Source: Oligoflexia bacterium (lineage in GTDB: Bacteria; Bdellovibrionota; UBA1018). Taken from it: a stretch of DNA of 64,000 bases. Under the pieces are notes generated by a model. The model was not told the DNA's origin. It did no database searches and saw only the letters and a list, made by a program, of their open reading frames with translations. The translations under genes and the position numbers were made by a program. The stretch lies in NCBI GenBank assembly GCA_014378465.1, contig JACMNQ010000065.1, forward strand, positions 69,186 to 133,185. The letters run 5' to 3'. Of this stretch, positions 33,774-43,777 are shown one piece after another; position 1 is the first letter of the stretch; the number at the start of each line of letters is the position of its first letter.

Positions 33774-35993
33774 TCAGTTTTGTCTGAGACTGAGGAAACG
33801 ATGAGCTGCCGAACCGACGCATAACGCTGTGATGATTTCGCGCGCCTCATCGGGAGGATTGGTCCACAGCACGCCTTCAGCAATGCGAAGGCCCCCCGCA
33901 ACACTCAGCGTCTGAAGAGGAAACTCGGCACTCATCTGAAGCGCATATTCCGCGAATGTGGGAAATCCCTGCGCCTGAACGTCCTTCAGATTTTGAAAGA
34001 GCCACGCTGCCGGAGTGCCGGGGGCAACGTGTTCTTCGAGGGCCAGGGCGACGCGTCCCATGGTCCAGCGCGGATTGAGTTCCACGAGGGGCTTCAGGCC
34101 GTAGCTGAATTCACCCAGGCCCGAGCTTTTAAAGATGAGCGCGTCCACACCGGCAGGACCTCGGTAGTTTTCCGTCCGGAGTCTTTCACCCAAATCCTTC
34201 AGAAACTTCTGCCAGGGAGCCTGCACTGAGCTGAAGAATTTCTGAACCTCAGGGGGCATTCCCACGAGCCTCTGATTGAGGAGTGTTCCCTGGTACTGCA
34301 GACGGGTGCCTGTGAGGAAACGCCGGACCTGGAGAAGTTTCACTCCATCGTCGGAGATTTCCATCTGGACCGAGAGATCGCAGACTTTGTCCAGAAAGGG
34401 CTCAATGACGAGCGCTTTCTGCGTCTTGAGAATCGCTTCAATCCAGCCCCGCAAAGGCGCGTTTTGCGAGCTTTCCTCGAGTTCAACCCTGCTCATGACT
34501 TTTTTGTTCTGAGTACCCGAGGTTCCCCACGGCGCTTTCATCAGAACAGGGCCCTCTAGCAGGCGCAGATTTGCCTCGTGGAGTGCTTCTTCAAAGGTGC
34601 AGACGACTGTCCCTACCGTGGAGAGCGCGAAGTCCGGTTGGAGCGAGCCCGCCGCGGCTTCGGTCTCGATCCACTGTTGCAGGAAGTTGACGCTCCACGA
34701 TTTGGAAAAGAGGGCACCGAGCCCGGTCGCGGCGTAGTCAGGAGTCTCCAGCAGCGCCTGATGCCACAGGCCGCGTGCTCCCGCTGCCTTCACCAGTTGG
34801 GAGCGCAGGGGTTTGAAGGCTTCAAAAGAAGCGGGACTCCAGCCCCAGGGTTCAAACCCCGCCCATTTGTCATGACGAGGAGTCAGGGCTTTCGGCGTCA
34901 GCGATTTCGAAGGTGCCGCGTGAGTTCTCTCAATGAACTCCGGGCAGGAGAATCCGAGGTCCTGAATGCTTTTGATCCAGACCAGGGGAGGTCGCTTCGA
35001 AAGAAGAACGCAGTCGGTCCCTCCGGCCAGAAACAGCGGCAGATGTTCCAGATCCTGATTGAGTCTTTCGACATTTCGGGACGGACTCAGTCCGGGCCTG
35101 CCACGCACGATTTCGGCGTCGCACAGGGGATTGTAAGACCAGAGGACGGGAGGGCGGCCCTTTGAACCCGAACAGATTTCAAGTTCCTGGATGTAGATTT
35201 CTGAAAATCCTGCCTGCCTTCTGGCATCGGCGGAAAAATCTGCGCCCTTCGCACGGCGCGGCGTCATCGGTGAAGGAAGAAGGCGCAAGTAGGCCTGCCA
35301 TTCGTTTTCTTCAAAATTTTCTTTGCCCCTTTCCTGGCCTGAAGCCTCCTGACGCCAGCGATTGAACCAGATGAGCCCGTGTTTCACGTGACCGATTTCC
35401 TCGCGGTAGACCCGGTCCAGGATCTCGGCCGTTTTCAGATCGCCCGCCTGTGCGACCGCATCCCGGTACTGGAGTGAAAAATCGAGATTGGCCTGCTCGA
35501 ACGACAGACTCATCTGCGTGACGAAGTCCAGCGGACTGCGCATGTCCTTCATGCAGTTCCAGAAATAATCGTTCACCGAGAGGGTCCCAAACTGAACTCC
35601 CAGTTCCTGCATCCGTTCGATATAAAGGCTCAAGTGGGATTGCTCTTCCTGAATCGTTTTCACGATGCCGCGGCGAAAGGCAGGCGGAGCTTCCGGAAAG
35701 CGCAGAAGCACGAGCGCCATGATTTCCATCGCGAGCAGCTCATGATTGGCGAAAAAGTGAAGCACTTCGCCGCGCCGGGTATCCGAGTGAAGTTCGTGAG
35801 CTTTCGGAAAATCTTTTCTGGGGGCCACGCTTTCGCGTTCCATGCCGAGCGTCGGTGGCCTGCCTGGAAAGCGAGGCACTTCGATGGGGGAGCCGGGATT
35901 GAAGTCCGAAAAAACCGAAGCTGGAGCGATCAGCTTCTGCTGCAGGGTGCGTCCATAGAGGATTTCTTTCGCAAATTCACTGACCTCGCTCAT
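33774..35993 (-). CDS. Ferritin-like (DUF455) - ATP-grasp fusion protein
   Basis: A 739-residue two-part protein. Residues about 60-260 form a DUF455-type ferritin-like four-helix region with carboxylate/His pairs FANHELLAMEIM, EEQSHLSLYIERM, FEQANLDF and REEIGHVKHG, likely a di-metal site. Residues about 480-700 look like an ATP-grasp domain: VLMKAPWGTSGTQNK (nucleotide-binding strand and loop), ALVIEPFLDKVCDLSVQ, LQVRRFLTGTRLQYQG and LVELNPRWTMG (metal-ligand Glu/Asn). The part between is unassigned. I know both families separately; the fusion suggests an oxygen- or metal-dependent ligase or modification enzyme, which is inference. Its start has TGA-TAGAAC 6 nt upstream and no Shine-Dalgarno. 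Confidence 0.8.
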   Translation of the reverse strand: MSEVSEFAKEILYGRTLQQKLIAPASVFSDFNPGSPIEVPRFPGRPPTLGMERESVAPRKDFPKAHELHSDTRRGEVLHFFANHELLAMEIMALVLLRFPEAPPAFRRGIVKTIQEEQSHLSLYIERMQELGVQFGTLSVNDYFWNCMKDMRSPLDFVTQMSLSFEQANLDFSLQYRDAVAQAGDLKTAEILDRVYREEIGHVKHGLIWFNRWRQEASGQERGKENFEENEWQAYLRLLPSPMTPRRAKGADFSADARRQAGFSEIYIQELEICSGSKGRPPVLWSYNPLCDAEIVRGRPGLSPSRNVERLNQDLEHLPLFLAGGTDCVLLSKRPPLVWIKSIQDLGFSCPEFIERTHAAPSKSLTPKALTPRHDKWAGFEPWGWSPASFEAFKPLRSQLVKAAGARGLWHQALLETPDYAATGLGALFSKSWSVNFLQQWIETEAAAGSLQPDFALSTVGTVVCTFEEALHEANLRLLEGPVLMKAPWGTSGTQNKKVMSRVELEESSQNAPLRGWIEAILKTQKALVIEPFLDKVCDLSVQMEISDDGVKLLQVRRFLTGTRLQYQGTLLNQRLVGMPPEVQKFFSSVQAPWQKFLKDLGERLRTENYRGPAGVDALIFKSSGLGEFSYGLKPLVELNPRWTMGRVALALEEHVAPGTPAAWLFQNLKDVQAQGFPTFAEYALQMSAEFPLQTLSVAGGLRIAEGVLWTNPPDEAREIITALCVGSAAHRFLSLRQN

Positions 35994-35999
35994 GGTTCC

Positions 36000-36008
36000 G
36001 TTCTATCA
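36000..36008 (-). promoter_or_regulatory. Extended -10 of the ferritin/ATP-grasp fusion gene
   Basis: On the minus strand, TGA-TAGAAC (36008-36000), then GGAACC and the ATG at 35993. This is the same leaderless layout as the genes at 20110 and 52893. Confidence 0.45.
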
Positions 36009-36098
36009 CAGGGACTCCCGCCGGGCCTCAAATTTACAAAAAAGGACGAACATGATAGTCAAAGTCACGGCTCAAAGCACCCGAGAGAAGAACGCACC

Positions 36099-37169
36099 AT
36101 GAAGCTCATCGTCCCTGAACTGTTCCTGAAGAACAAGACCGTGAAATTCCTGCTCGAAACACTGGGAAATGTGACCAGCAAGGTCAATGAGGGCAAAGAC
36201 CGGGTTGAAGATCTCGCCGAGAGTCTGCTCAGTCTTCAGAATCCCGCATTTCGGCGAAAGCTCAGGCTTGAGCTCTTTGACAAGAGCCTTCCGGTGACTT
36301 TCAAGACTCTCGAACTTGTTTCCTTGAGTCGCGCGATTGATCTGGCTGAGCGGATCTTCCTGACTCCGGATCGGTACGAGGCACCGGAAGCGGAAAAGGC
36401 ATTTCTTGCCACTGGCCACGCCTTTCATTTCGAGGGTGCTGAAGGGCGCAAAATCGCGGCCTGGTCCTGGGGAGATGGTCCGACCGTTTTTCTCGTTCAT
36501 GGCTGGTCAGGTCGGGGTGGGCAACTGCATCACTTCGTGCAACCACTCCTCGAAGGGGGTTACTCGGTAGTCCTCTTCGATGCGCCCGGGCACGGACAGA
36601 CCGAAGGGGAGCAGTCCACGATGATTGAGTTCATGCAGACGGTGTTCAATGCGGTTCAATCGGCAGGGCCTGCCGCCGCGATCATCGCTCATTCCATGGG
36701 TGCTCCTGCCGTGGCGCTGGCCGTGAAGCAGGGGTTGACGGTTCCGAAGCTGATTTTCATCGCGCCGCCCGTCGGACCTGCGGAGTTTTCCAGGGAGTTC
36801 GCCAGCTACTATGGGCTTTCCGAAAAAATACGCTCAGGGCTGCAAAAACGCCTCGAAAAAAAGCAGCAGGTGAAATGGAAAGATCTGAATCTGACGGACG
36901 TCGTGAAGACTCTGACTTCGCGGATTCTCGTCATTCATGACCGCGAGGACCGGGATGTGAGTTACAAGACTGGAGAAAAAGTGGCCAAGGCTGCACAGGA
37001 TTCCGAACTTTTTCTGACTCGTGGACTGGGGCATCGCAGGATTCTCAAATCTCCGGAAGTGATCGCGCGAACGGTCAGGTTCATCAGCTCAGAAGCGGGG
37101 GGCGCGGCCAAGCCAGCGGCAGCGAGACAAGCCCGGAAATCACCCAAAACAACGGACCGGACTTCATGA
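36099..37169 (+). CDS. Alpha/beta hydrolase
   Basis: A 356-residue protein with a helical N-terminus of about 100 residues, then an alpha/beta-hydrolase core: VFLVHGWSGRGGQ (oxyanion loop), VVLFDAPGHGQTEG, nucleophile Ser in IIAHSMGAP, Asp in VIHDREDRDV and His in GLGHRRIL. The C-terminus is Ala/Lys/Arg-rich. It is probably a cytosolic esterase or lipase-like enzyme of unknown substrate. The longer open frame upstream overlaps the divergent fusion gene and is not used. The stop overlaps the following HAD gene (ATGA), so the two are coupled. Confidence 0.85.
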   Translation: MKLIVPELFLKNKTVKFLLETLGNVTSKVNEGKDRVEDLAESLLSLQNPAFRRKLRLELFDKSLPVTFKTLELVSLSRAIDLAERIFLTPDRYEAPEAEKAFLATGHAFHFEGAEGRKIAAWSWGDGPTVFLVHGWSGRGGQLHHFVQPLLEGGYSVVLFDAPGHGQTEGEQSTMIEFMQTVFNAVQSAGPAAAIIAHSMGAPAVALAVKQGLTVPKLIFIAPPVGPAEFSREFASYYGLSEKIRSGLQKRLEKKQQVKWKDLNLTDVVKTLTSRILVIHDREDRDVSYKTGEKVAKAAQDSELFLTRGLGHRRILKSPEVIARTVRFISSEAGGAAKPAAARQARKSPKTTDRTS

Positions 37170-37888
37170 AGAACAAACGACTCGTTCTCTTTGACATTGA
37201 TGGAACACTCCTGAACGGAGGCCGCCTCTGGCGCGAGTGCTTCGAAGCATCCGTGGCCGAATGTTTTCCTGGTGTGATTTTTCCGAGGGTTTCATTCAGC
37301 GGTAAAACGGATCGCCTGATCTGCATGGAGCTGATGAAAGGGGCCGGCATCTGGACTGACGATGGAGTCGCGCAGACCTGGATTGACGACATTTTGAAGA
37401 ACTACCTGGGTCGCGTCCGGTCTCTGATCTCTCAACGGTCCGGTGAAGTGACTCTGCTTCCGGGGGTTCGAAAGTTGGTGGATTCGCTCCGAAGTCATGC
37501 TGATGTCTGCCTGGGACTTCTGACTGGCAATGTCGAAGAGGGCGCGCAGATCAAACTTCAAGCGGTCGGGATGGGGCTCGGGTCTTCGGGCGAGTTTGCT
37601 TTTGGAGCCTTTGGAAACGACCATTGGAATCGTTATGAACTCCCGGCAATCGCGGTTCGGCGCGCACTCGAGAAGTTCTCGTTTGAGTTCCAGGCCAAGC
37701 AGATCGTGATCATCGGTGATACGGTGCATGATGTGAATTGCGGCAAATCTCTGGGAGTCCGTACCATTGCAGTGGGAACCGGTCATAGTGCGCAACGCAC
37801 GGAACTCCTCGGCGCAAATCCCGATTATTTCTTTTCGGACCTGTCCGCTCATGAACAGGTACTCGCCAGCATTCTTTGCGAAATGTAA
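37166..37888 (+). CDS. HAD-superfamily hydrolase (phosphoglycolate phosphatase-like)
   Basis: A 240-residue HAD enzyme. Motif I is LVLFDIDGTLLNGG, the C1 cap spans about 18-95, motif II is LLTGNVEEGA, and motif IV is IVIIGDTVHDVNCGKS, followed by TIAVGTGHS. The pattern GDTxxDVxxG with TGNxxxGA is typical of Gph-like phosphatases. It is coupled to the alpha/beta hydrolase gene by a 4-nt overlap. The substrate is unknown. Confidence 0.87.
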   Translation: MKNKRLVLFDIDGTLLNGGRLWRECFEASVAECFPGVIFPRVSFSGKTDRLICMELMKGAGIWTDDGVAQTWIDDILKNYLGRVRSLISQRSGEVTLLPGVRKLVDSLRSHADVCLGLLTGNVEEGAQIKLQAVGMGLGSSGEFAFGAFGNDHWNRYELPAIAVRRALEKFSFEFQAKQIVIIGDTVHDVNCGKSLGVRTIAVGTGHSAQRTELLGANPDYFFSDLSAHEQVLASILCEM

Positions 37889-38111
37889 GCGACTTTAGAG
37901 CTGTTTTTGGCAGAGTGGACCGCTGATCCGGCTCTCTTCCTTCAGGGTTGAAGTCCCCACGCGGCCTTCAGGCGGTCTCTCCGCGACTCTTCATGAGGAC
38001 GTGACGCGAGCGTGCGGCCTTGGCATCGCCGTTGCACATGCTTCGCACTGCATAACGACTGAATGCACCGAGTGAATCCTCAAGTCACAGCAAGTCAAAA
38101 TGGAGAGTAGA

Positions 38112-38747
38112 ATGAGAACCGTGAATTTATCCGCCCTTTCGTTTGTGGTTGCCGTATCCGCAACTCTGAGTGCCTGCAGCCAGAATCCTCATGTGCTGGG
38201 TGCCGATTCCCAGGCCCCGACCGATCGTCGCAATGGGCCTGCATCAGAGCCAGGTACTGCAGGCCCGGATACGGGCAGTGTGAAGAACCCTGGAGAAAAA
38301 GCACCGACTCATCCCTCCAAGCCTCATGACGGCTGCGTTTACGCAGAGCAGGTCATGACCTTTGATTCCCGTTTCATACCCGCAAAGGACAAGTCCAAAG
38401 TGGATTCCGTGAGTCTGGCCATTGATCTCAATTTCGTGGATGCTCAGGCAATCGTGGATGTTCACAGTGCCAGACTGGTCATGTACACCGTCACTCCCGA
38501 GAGGACCAAAGCCAACCTCGACTCCAGTGCCTGCCTCAGCACTCGCGAAGTGTGCGGAAAGTTCAGCGGAACCGACGCTCTTTCCTTCAACCTTCTGAGC
38601 TATATGGAACATTCGCAGCTCACGACCACGCTGAATTCAGAAAAGGTTCTGGCGTTCAGCGTTCCTGCTGATCTTGGAACTCACGATGCGCAGCTTCAGC
38701 TTGAAGCTGTCGTCGAAAAGTGCGGTCCCAAAGTTCTGACCCAGTAA
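38112..38747 (+). CDS. Lipoprotein of unknown function
   Basis: A 211-residue protein with a lipobox (ATLSAC) after a short hydrophobic leader, so it is lipidated at about Cys22. A Pro/Gly/Asp-rich linker (to about residue 70) leads to a beta-rich domain with cysteines that may form a disulfide (CVYAEQ, DSSACLSTREVC, VEKC). Start at 38112: GGAG lies about 7 nt upstream. The next gene, 92 nt on, encodes an OmpA-family protein, suggesting a shared envelope function. No family is recognised. Confidence 0.72.
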   Translation: MRTVNLSALSFVVAVSATLSACSQNPHVLGADSQAPTDRRNGPASEPGTAGPDTGSVKNPGEKAPTHPSKPHDGCVYAEQVMTFDSRFIPAKDKSKVDSVSLAIDLNFVDAQAIVDVHSARLVMYTVTPERTKANLDSSACLSTREVCGKFSGTDALSFNLLSYMEHSQLTTTLNSEKVLAFSVPADLGTHDAQLQLEAVVEKCGPKVLTQ

Positions 38748-38839
38748 TTCAAGTCACGTTTCTGGGATTGCCGGACGGTTCGGAGAGTTCCGTCGGGCCC
38801 CCCTTCAAGTCTTGTGAGAGAGACGAGAGAGAGCCAGTC

Positions 38840-40255
38840 ATGAAAAAGAAATCAAGAAAACTGAAATCCATTCAAAAGTCACGTGCGCTTCAGTCGAACG
38901 TTTCGAGCCTCAAGCTCCGGGGAATTCTCCTCACCTTGACCCTCGGTGCCACTTTGATCGGGATGGCGATGGCACCCGCCAACGCATCGAGTGTCAATGT
39001 CCAGACTCATACTGCAACAGGCAATTCCAGTTACATGATGAACGAAAGCGCCCAATCTGAAGGCGCTGGACGCTACTTTTTCGGTCTCGATTACAATTAC
39101 CTCAATGAACCGCTGGTTGAGCTCAATCCCTCACGTGAACGCAGACTCAACACTCTGGTGAGCGGGATCCAGACTCTGGACCTGACTGCCGGAGTGGACC
39201 TGGCGGGTCTCCTGTCCCTCAACGCGACGGTGCCCGTGAGTCTGGTCCGAAGCTACCAGAATGGACAGAACTTTGCCTTGGGCGACGCTCGACTCTTTTC
39301 CAAGATCTACCTCGTGAGGAATTCGCGGGGCTTCAATTTATCCTTCATCCCTGAGGTCAGACTCCCGACCGGTGACAAGGCCCTCTTTTTGTCTGATGAC
39401 TCTGCCGGTTATGGAGGCATGGTTGCGCTCGACCGGGATTTTGGCTTTCTGAGTGCAGTGGCCAATCTCGGGTACCGCAGAAGCTCGGGAGCTCAGTTCA
39501 GGGACATGGATTATCGCAATCGCCTGCCCATGAGCCTGGGGGTTTCCGTTCCTTTGACTCAGCGCTGGGCCATCAATGGGGAAGCTTCTGGTCAGAGGGT
39601 TCTCCCCATGGATTCTCACCAGAATCCGGGAGAATTCTATGCGGGCGCGAAATACCGCATCAATCAAGACGCAGTGGTGACCGGCGGTGGGAGTGTCGGA
39701 AGCACCAATCAGGTGGCGAGTGCGGATTACCGCATTCTCTTCGGTCTGAAGTTCGCGCCTCTCCCTCAGCGTGAACTTGCCAACATCATCGGGAGTGGAG
39801 TGGGGCGGGAGCGCATGATTTCATCTCAGTCCTCATCACAGTCTACTGAAACGTCACAGGCAGCTCCCATTCGTCAGAAAGCGGCCAAGCTGGCAGGCAA
39901 TCAGATCCTGATTGACCAGGAGATCCGGTTTGCTCACGACAGTGACCGCCTTCTGCCCTCGGCGAAGCCCGTCCTCGACCGTGTGGCCAAGGAGATCCTG
40001 GCTCATCAGGCTGAGCTCAAGGCCGTCGAAGTTCAAGGGCACTGCAACGAACTCGGTTCAGATGGTTACAACCTGATACTTTCGCAGAAGAGGGCGACTG
40101 CCGTTCAAGCGTACCTCAGTCAGCAGGGGGTCCAGTCAGCGCTTCTCACTCCGATCGGGTACGGAAAACGCGTCCCCAAGGCAAAGGCGCCTGAGTACCA
40201 GCGTGAAGCTCGCCTGGAGCTCAATCGCCGCGTTGAATTCAAAGTCGAACTGTAA
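38840..40255 (+). CDS. OmpA-family outer-membrane beta-barrel protein
   Basis: A 471-residue protein. A long basic n-region precedes a signal peptide ending near NASSV (about residue 50). Residues 60-340 have alternating beta strands of a barrel (GRYFFGLDYNYL, LSFIPEVRLPTGDKA). A Ser/Gln/Thr-rich linker (about 345-375) leads to a C-terminal OmpA peptidoglycan-binding domain with EIRFAHDSDRLLPSAKPVLD, VQGHCNELGSDGYNLILSQ-type motif and a final NRRVEFKVEL. It anchors the outer membrane to peptidoglycan. The ATG at 38840 follows GAGAGAG. Confidence 0.9.
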   Translation: MKKKSRKLKSIQKSRALQSNVSSLKLRGILLTLTLGATLIGMAMAPANASSVNVQTHTATGNSSYMMNESAQSEGAGRYFFGLDYNYLNEPLVELNPSRERRLNTLVSGIQTLDLTAGVDLAGLLSLNATVPVSLVRSYQNGQNFALGDARLFSKIYLVRNSRGFNLSFIPEVRLPTGDKALFLSDDSAGYGGMVALDRDFGFLSAVANLGYRRSSGAQFRDMDYRNRLPMSLGVSVPLTQRWAINGEASGQRVLPMDSHQNPGEFYAGAKYRINQDAVVTGGGSVGSTNQVASADYRILFGLKFAPLPQRELANIIGSGVGRERMISSQSSSQSTETSQAAPIRQKAAKLAGNQILIDQEIRFAHDSDRLLPSAKPVLDRVAKEILAHQAELKAVEVQGHCNELGSDGYNLILSQKRATAVQAYLSQQGVQSALLTPIGYGKRVPKAKAPEYQREARLELNRRVEFKVEL

Positions 40256-40291
40256 AAACCGAGCCCGAACCGAAGAGGTGGGGGGCAGCAC

Positions 40292-40320
40292 TTGCCTGCA
40301 CGTCCTTTAAGCGTTAGCTT
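40292..40320 (+). promoter_or_regulatory. Leaderless-type promoter of the DUF3516-type helicase gene
   Basis: TTGCCT (40292-40297), a 17-bp spacer, TAGCTT (40315-40320), six bases, then GTG at 40327. Geometry and -35 are identical to the promoter at 5404-5432. A GAAGAA just before the GTG is too close to act as a Shine-Dalgarno. Confidence 0.6.
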
Positions 40321-40326
40321 GAAGAA

Positions 40327-42978
40327 GTGAAATTCCCTCTCTTCGACAAATTGCCAGCGCGACCGAGCTCCGATGGCTCCTCAGGGGCTCCTTCAAAAAG
40401 TGCTCAGGAGCTGAGTGCGCTGAGTGACCTTCTGCTGGACCGCTTTCTTGAATACGTGACGGAGAACGGGACTGAGCTTTATCCCGCGCAGGAAGAAGCC
40501 ATTCTCGAACTCTACTCAGGCAAGAATGTCATTCTCAATACCCCGACGGGTTCCGGGAAGTCTTTGGTCGCGACTGCACTTCACTTCAAATCCCTGGCTG
40601 AAGGACGCCGTTCCTTTTATACCTGCCCGATCAAAGCACTGGTGAACGAAAAGTTTCTGGCGCTGTGCCGCGACTTCGGACCTGATCAGGTGGGGATGAT
40701 CACGGGGGATGCCACGGTCAATCCGGGTGCACCCATCATCTGCTGCACGGCGGAGATCCTTTCCAATGACGCCCTTCGAATGGGCTCGGACACGGAAGTT
40801 CATGACGTGATCATGGACGAGTTCCATTATTACTCGGACCGGGAGCGGGGAGTGGCCTGGCAGATTCCGCTCCTCAGCATGCCGCAGACGCGGTTTCTTC
40901 TGATGTCGGCGACGCTGGGTGAAACCGAATTTTTCGAGAAGAAACTCACCTGGCTCAATGAAAGAGAAACCGTCGTCGTGCGGTCGGCGGATCGTCCGGT
41001 GCCCCTGGATTTTCAATACGCTGAAACGCCCCTTCACGAAACTCTCGCGCGACTCATTCAGAGCGGAAAAGCACCCATCTACCTCGTGAATTTCAGTCAG
41101 CGCGAATGCGCCGAAGAAGCCCAGAATCTTCTGAGTGTGGACTTCTGCACCAAGGATGAAAAAAAGGCGATTCAGGCCGAACTCGAAGGCGTTCAGTTCA
41201 AGAGTCCCTACGGCAAGGAGATTCAGAAGATCATCAAGCACGGGATCGGTCTGCATCACGCGGGCCTCTTGCCCAAGTACCGCGTCCTCGTCGAACGTCT
41301 GGCGCAAAAAGGAATGCTCAAGATCATCAGTGGTACGGATACCCTGGGAGTGGGGGTGAATGTTCCCATTCGAACGGTGCTTTTCACGAAGCTTTGCAAG
41401 TATGATGGCGAGAAGACCGGCATCCTGACCGTCCGTGATTTTCAGCAGATCAGTGGTCGCGCGGGTCGCAGGGGGTTCGACACGCAGGGCACCGTGGTCG
41501 CGCAGGCGCCCGAGCACGTGGTCGAAAATCTCAAGAACGAGGGGAAAGCCGCCGGCGATGCGAAGAAACTAAAAAAGCTCGTCAAACGCAAGCCCCCTGA
41601 AAAAGGCTATGTGCCCTGGACGAAGGAGACTTTCGAGAAACTGATTCACGGCAAACCCGAAGCTCTCGTCTCGCGTTTTCAAGTCTCGCATGCGATGGTG
41701 CTGAATGTGCTCAGTCGCGCGGGCCGTGAGAAACTCTGGAGTTCTGATCGTCCTGAAAGTGCGACCGCAGGGGCGTCTGCAGGTACAAGTGATCCCTGCA
41801 AGGCTCTGCAGCTCCTGATTCGAAACTCTCACGAGACGCCCGTTGCCAGGCGTCGCCTCGGCAAGACGGCTTTTCAGCTCTTTCGGTCTCTGGTGGACCG
41901 CAAGATCGTGGAGTTTGGTCCACTGCGGGTCAATCTCGACCTTCAGCAGGATTTCTCTCTCAATCAGACGCTGTCGCTCTACCTGCTCGACGCGATCAAG
42001 TGTCTGGATCCTGAGGCCGAATCCTACGCTTTTGATCTTCTGACTCTTGTGGAGTCCATTCTGGAGAATCCGGAGCAGGTTCTGCGAAAACAGCTCGATC
42101 GCCTCAAGACGATCCGCATGGCGGAGATGAAGAACGAAGGCGTCGAGTACGACGCGCGCATCGAAGAACTCGAAAAGATGGAGTATCCGAAGCCCAACAG
42201 TGAGTTCATTTACCGGACCTTCAACGAGTTCTCGGCCGCTCATCCCTGGGTCGGTCAGGAAAACATTCGCCCGAAATCGGTCGCTCGTGAAATGTACGAG
42301 AACTTCTATTCTTTTGCCGAATATATTCGGGAATATGACCTTCAGCGAGTCGAGGGAATTCTGCTGCGCTACCTGTCGGACGTCTATAAAGCTCTGATGC
42401 AGACGGTGCCTGACGAAGCCAAGAATGAAGAAATCGGCCTGATGGCCGACTACCTGGGCTCTCTCGTTCGAAATGTGGATTCGAGCCTGCTGGACGAGTG
42501 GGAGAAGATGCGAAATCCGGGGCGTCAGGTCGTGGGAGCCGGCACGGGGTCCGAAGCCGATGATCCGGAAGTTCTCAGAGCCGCGGCTCGTGAAAAACTG
42601 CTGGCGAAGAAAGCGTTCGTCATCGCGGTCCGAAACGAAGTCTTTCGCTTCGTGCGAGCGCTGGCGCTGGAGGATTATGAAGCTGCCGCCGAACTTTGTC
42701 ACCCTTTCTCGGCGGACGCAATCAAGGCGATGCTGCAGCCCTATTACACGGATCATCAGCAGATCCGGACTGATCCGCCTGCGAGATCCCAGAAGAACAC
42801 CCGACTGGATGAATCGTCCGAAAAATCCGACGGGACCTGGCTGATCGAACAGACTCTGATTGATCCTGAAGAACACAATGACTGGTCCGTTCACTTCAAA
42901 TTGAATCTCGCACTCTCGAGAGAGAAACTTCAGCCGTGTCTTGAGCTGATCGGGATCGGGAGTCTTGCGCTTGGCTGA
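40327..42978 (+). CDS. DEAD/DEAH-box superfamily 2 helicase, DUF3516/HelY type
   Basis: An 883-residue helicase. Walker A is [13 protein letters not shown] (near residue 74), motif II is MDEFHYYSD, motif III LMSATLG. The C-terminal RecA half has [25 protein letters not shown] and [15 protein letters not shown], the arrangement of Ski2/HelY-like helicases. The long C-terminal region (about 430-883) is helical and resembles the DUF3516 domain. Its end overlaps the PilZ gene by 8 nt. RNA or DNA substrate is not settled; Ski2-like relatives act mostly on RNA. Confidence 0.88.
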   Translation: MKFPLFDKLPARPSSDGSSGAPSKSAQELSALSDLLLDRFLEYVTENGTELYPAQEEAILELYSGKNVILNTPTGSGKSLVATALHFKSLAEGRRSFYTCPIKALVNEKFLALCRDFGPDQVGMITGDATVNPGAPIICCTAEILSNDALRMGSDTEVHDVIMDEFHYYSDRERGVAWQIPLLSMPQTRFLLMSATLGETEFFEKKLTWLNERETVVVRSADRPVPLDFQYAETPLHETLARLIQSGKAPIYLVNFSQRECAEEAQNLLSVDFCTKDEKKAIQAELEGVQFKSPYGKEIQKIIKHGIGLHHAGLLPKYRVLVERLAQKGMLKIISGTDTLGVGVNVPIRTVLFTKLCKYDGEKTGILTVRDFQQISGRAGRRGFDTQGTVVAQAPEHVVENLKNEGKAAGDAKKLKKLVKRKPPEKGYVPWTKETFEKLIHGKPEALVSRFQVSHAMVLNVLSRAGREKLWSSDRPESATAGASAGTSDPCKALQLLIRNSHETPVARRRLGKTAFQLFRSLVDRKIVEFGPLRVNLDLQQDFSLNQTLSLYLLDAIKCLDPEAESYAFDLLTLVESILENPEQVLRKQLDRLKTIRMAEMKNEGVEYDARIEELEKMEYPKPNSEFIYRTFNEFSAAHPWVGQENIRPKSVAREMYENFYSFAEYIREYDLQRVEGILLRYLSDVYKALMQTVPDEAKNEEIGLMADYLGSLVRNVDSSLLDEWEKMRNPGRQVVGAGTGSEADDPEVLRAAAREKLLAKKAFVIAVRNEVFRFVRALALEDYEAAAELCHPFSADAIKAMLQPYYTDHQQIRTDPPARSQKNTRLDESSEKSDGTWLIEQTLIDPEEHNDWSVHFKLNLALSREKLQPCLELIGIGSLALG

Positions 42979-43777
42979 CAAAAAATATGGGATCCTGACT
43001 CTGGTGAGCGATCCTCCCACCAAAATGATGGTGCATGATGGGCTGGAGATTCAGCGACTGATCTCGAAAGCGGCAGGCAATCTTTCGCAGGTGCTTTGTC
43101 AGATTTCGCTGCCTGAAGTGGCCGACCCCCCCGCAAGCGAAACCCGCACTCAGGCCCGGCCGGAGAAAGTCGACAAGTACCGGGCAAGAATCGTGGACTA
43201 CTCCCGGACGCAGAAGGTTTTCACGCTTTCATTGCCGGAGCGGATGGACCTCCGACTCTTTGCAAAAAAAAATTCGATGACTCGGTCGAGGCCCTGGCTC
43301 ATCCTGATTTTCTTGAAAGGCCAGATCGTGCTCGGAGTGCATGCGGCTCCGCACTTCGTGGATTCTGAAGGCGTGCAGTTCAAACTCCCGGAGCGGCTCT
43401 TCAAGATGCAGCGGCGGGCCCGTGAACGATTTGAGATCCCTTCTGGTTATGAATACATGGTGGAGATGCGTCGACCGGGCGTTGAGCCCAGACGTGTGCG
43501 TCGAAAGCTGCTCAATCTCAGTACGAATGGGTTCGCGTTTCGTGTGGTCACGTCCAGGGAAGCCGCACTTTTCAAGCCCGGGGCCCTCCTCAAAGGAGTG
43601 ACGTTGAGCCTGCAGGGGACCGAAGTCTCGATGGACGTCGAAGTGAGGAATCACCTTCCGAACCGCGACGGTGGCGCCGGTTATAAAGTCGGTGTGAAAA
43701 TCGTTCAGATCGCGACTGCCGACCAGGATTTTCTAGAAGGCTTTCTGCTCTCACAGATGAGTCAGTTCGTGACGTGA
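42971..43777 (+). CDS. PilZ-domain (c-di-GMP binding) protein
   Basis: A 268-residue protein. Residues about 1-135 form a YcgR-N-like beta domain. The PilZ domain starts with the c-di-GMP loop [11 protein letters not shown] (RxxxR) and has the second motif NLSTNGFAF ((D/N)xSxxG) about 35 residues on, so binding is likely. I prefer the TTG at 42971 because GGGAG (42958-42962) is 8 nt upstream; the TTG at 42965 is too close. Translation overlaps the helicase stop, an unusual partnership. Confidence 0.82.
   Translation: MADKKYGILTLVSDPPTKMMVHDGLEIQRLISKAAGNLSQVLCQISLPEVADPPASETRTQARPEKVDKYRARIVDYSRTQKVFTLSLPERMDLRLFAKKNSMTRSRPWLILIFLKGQIVLGVHAAPHFVDSEGVQFKLPERLFKMQRRARERFEIPSGYEYMVEMRRPGVEPRRVRRKLLNLSTNGFAFRVVTSREAALFKPGALLKGVTLSLQGTEVSMDVEVRNHLPNRDGGAGYKVGVKIVQIATADQDFLEGFLLSQMSQFVT

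Noticed and set aside
41569-43023. 484-residue frame antisense to the helicase
   Set aside because: Opposes clear helicase domains; no motifs, no ribosome site.
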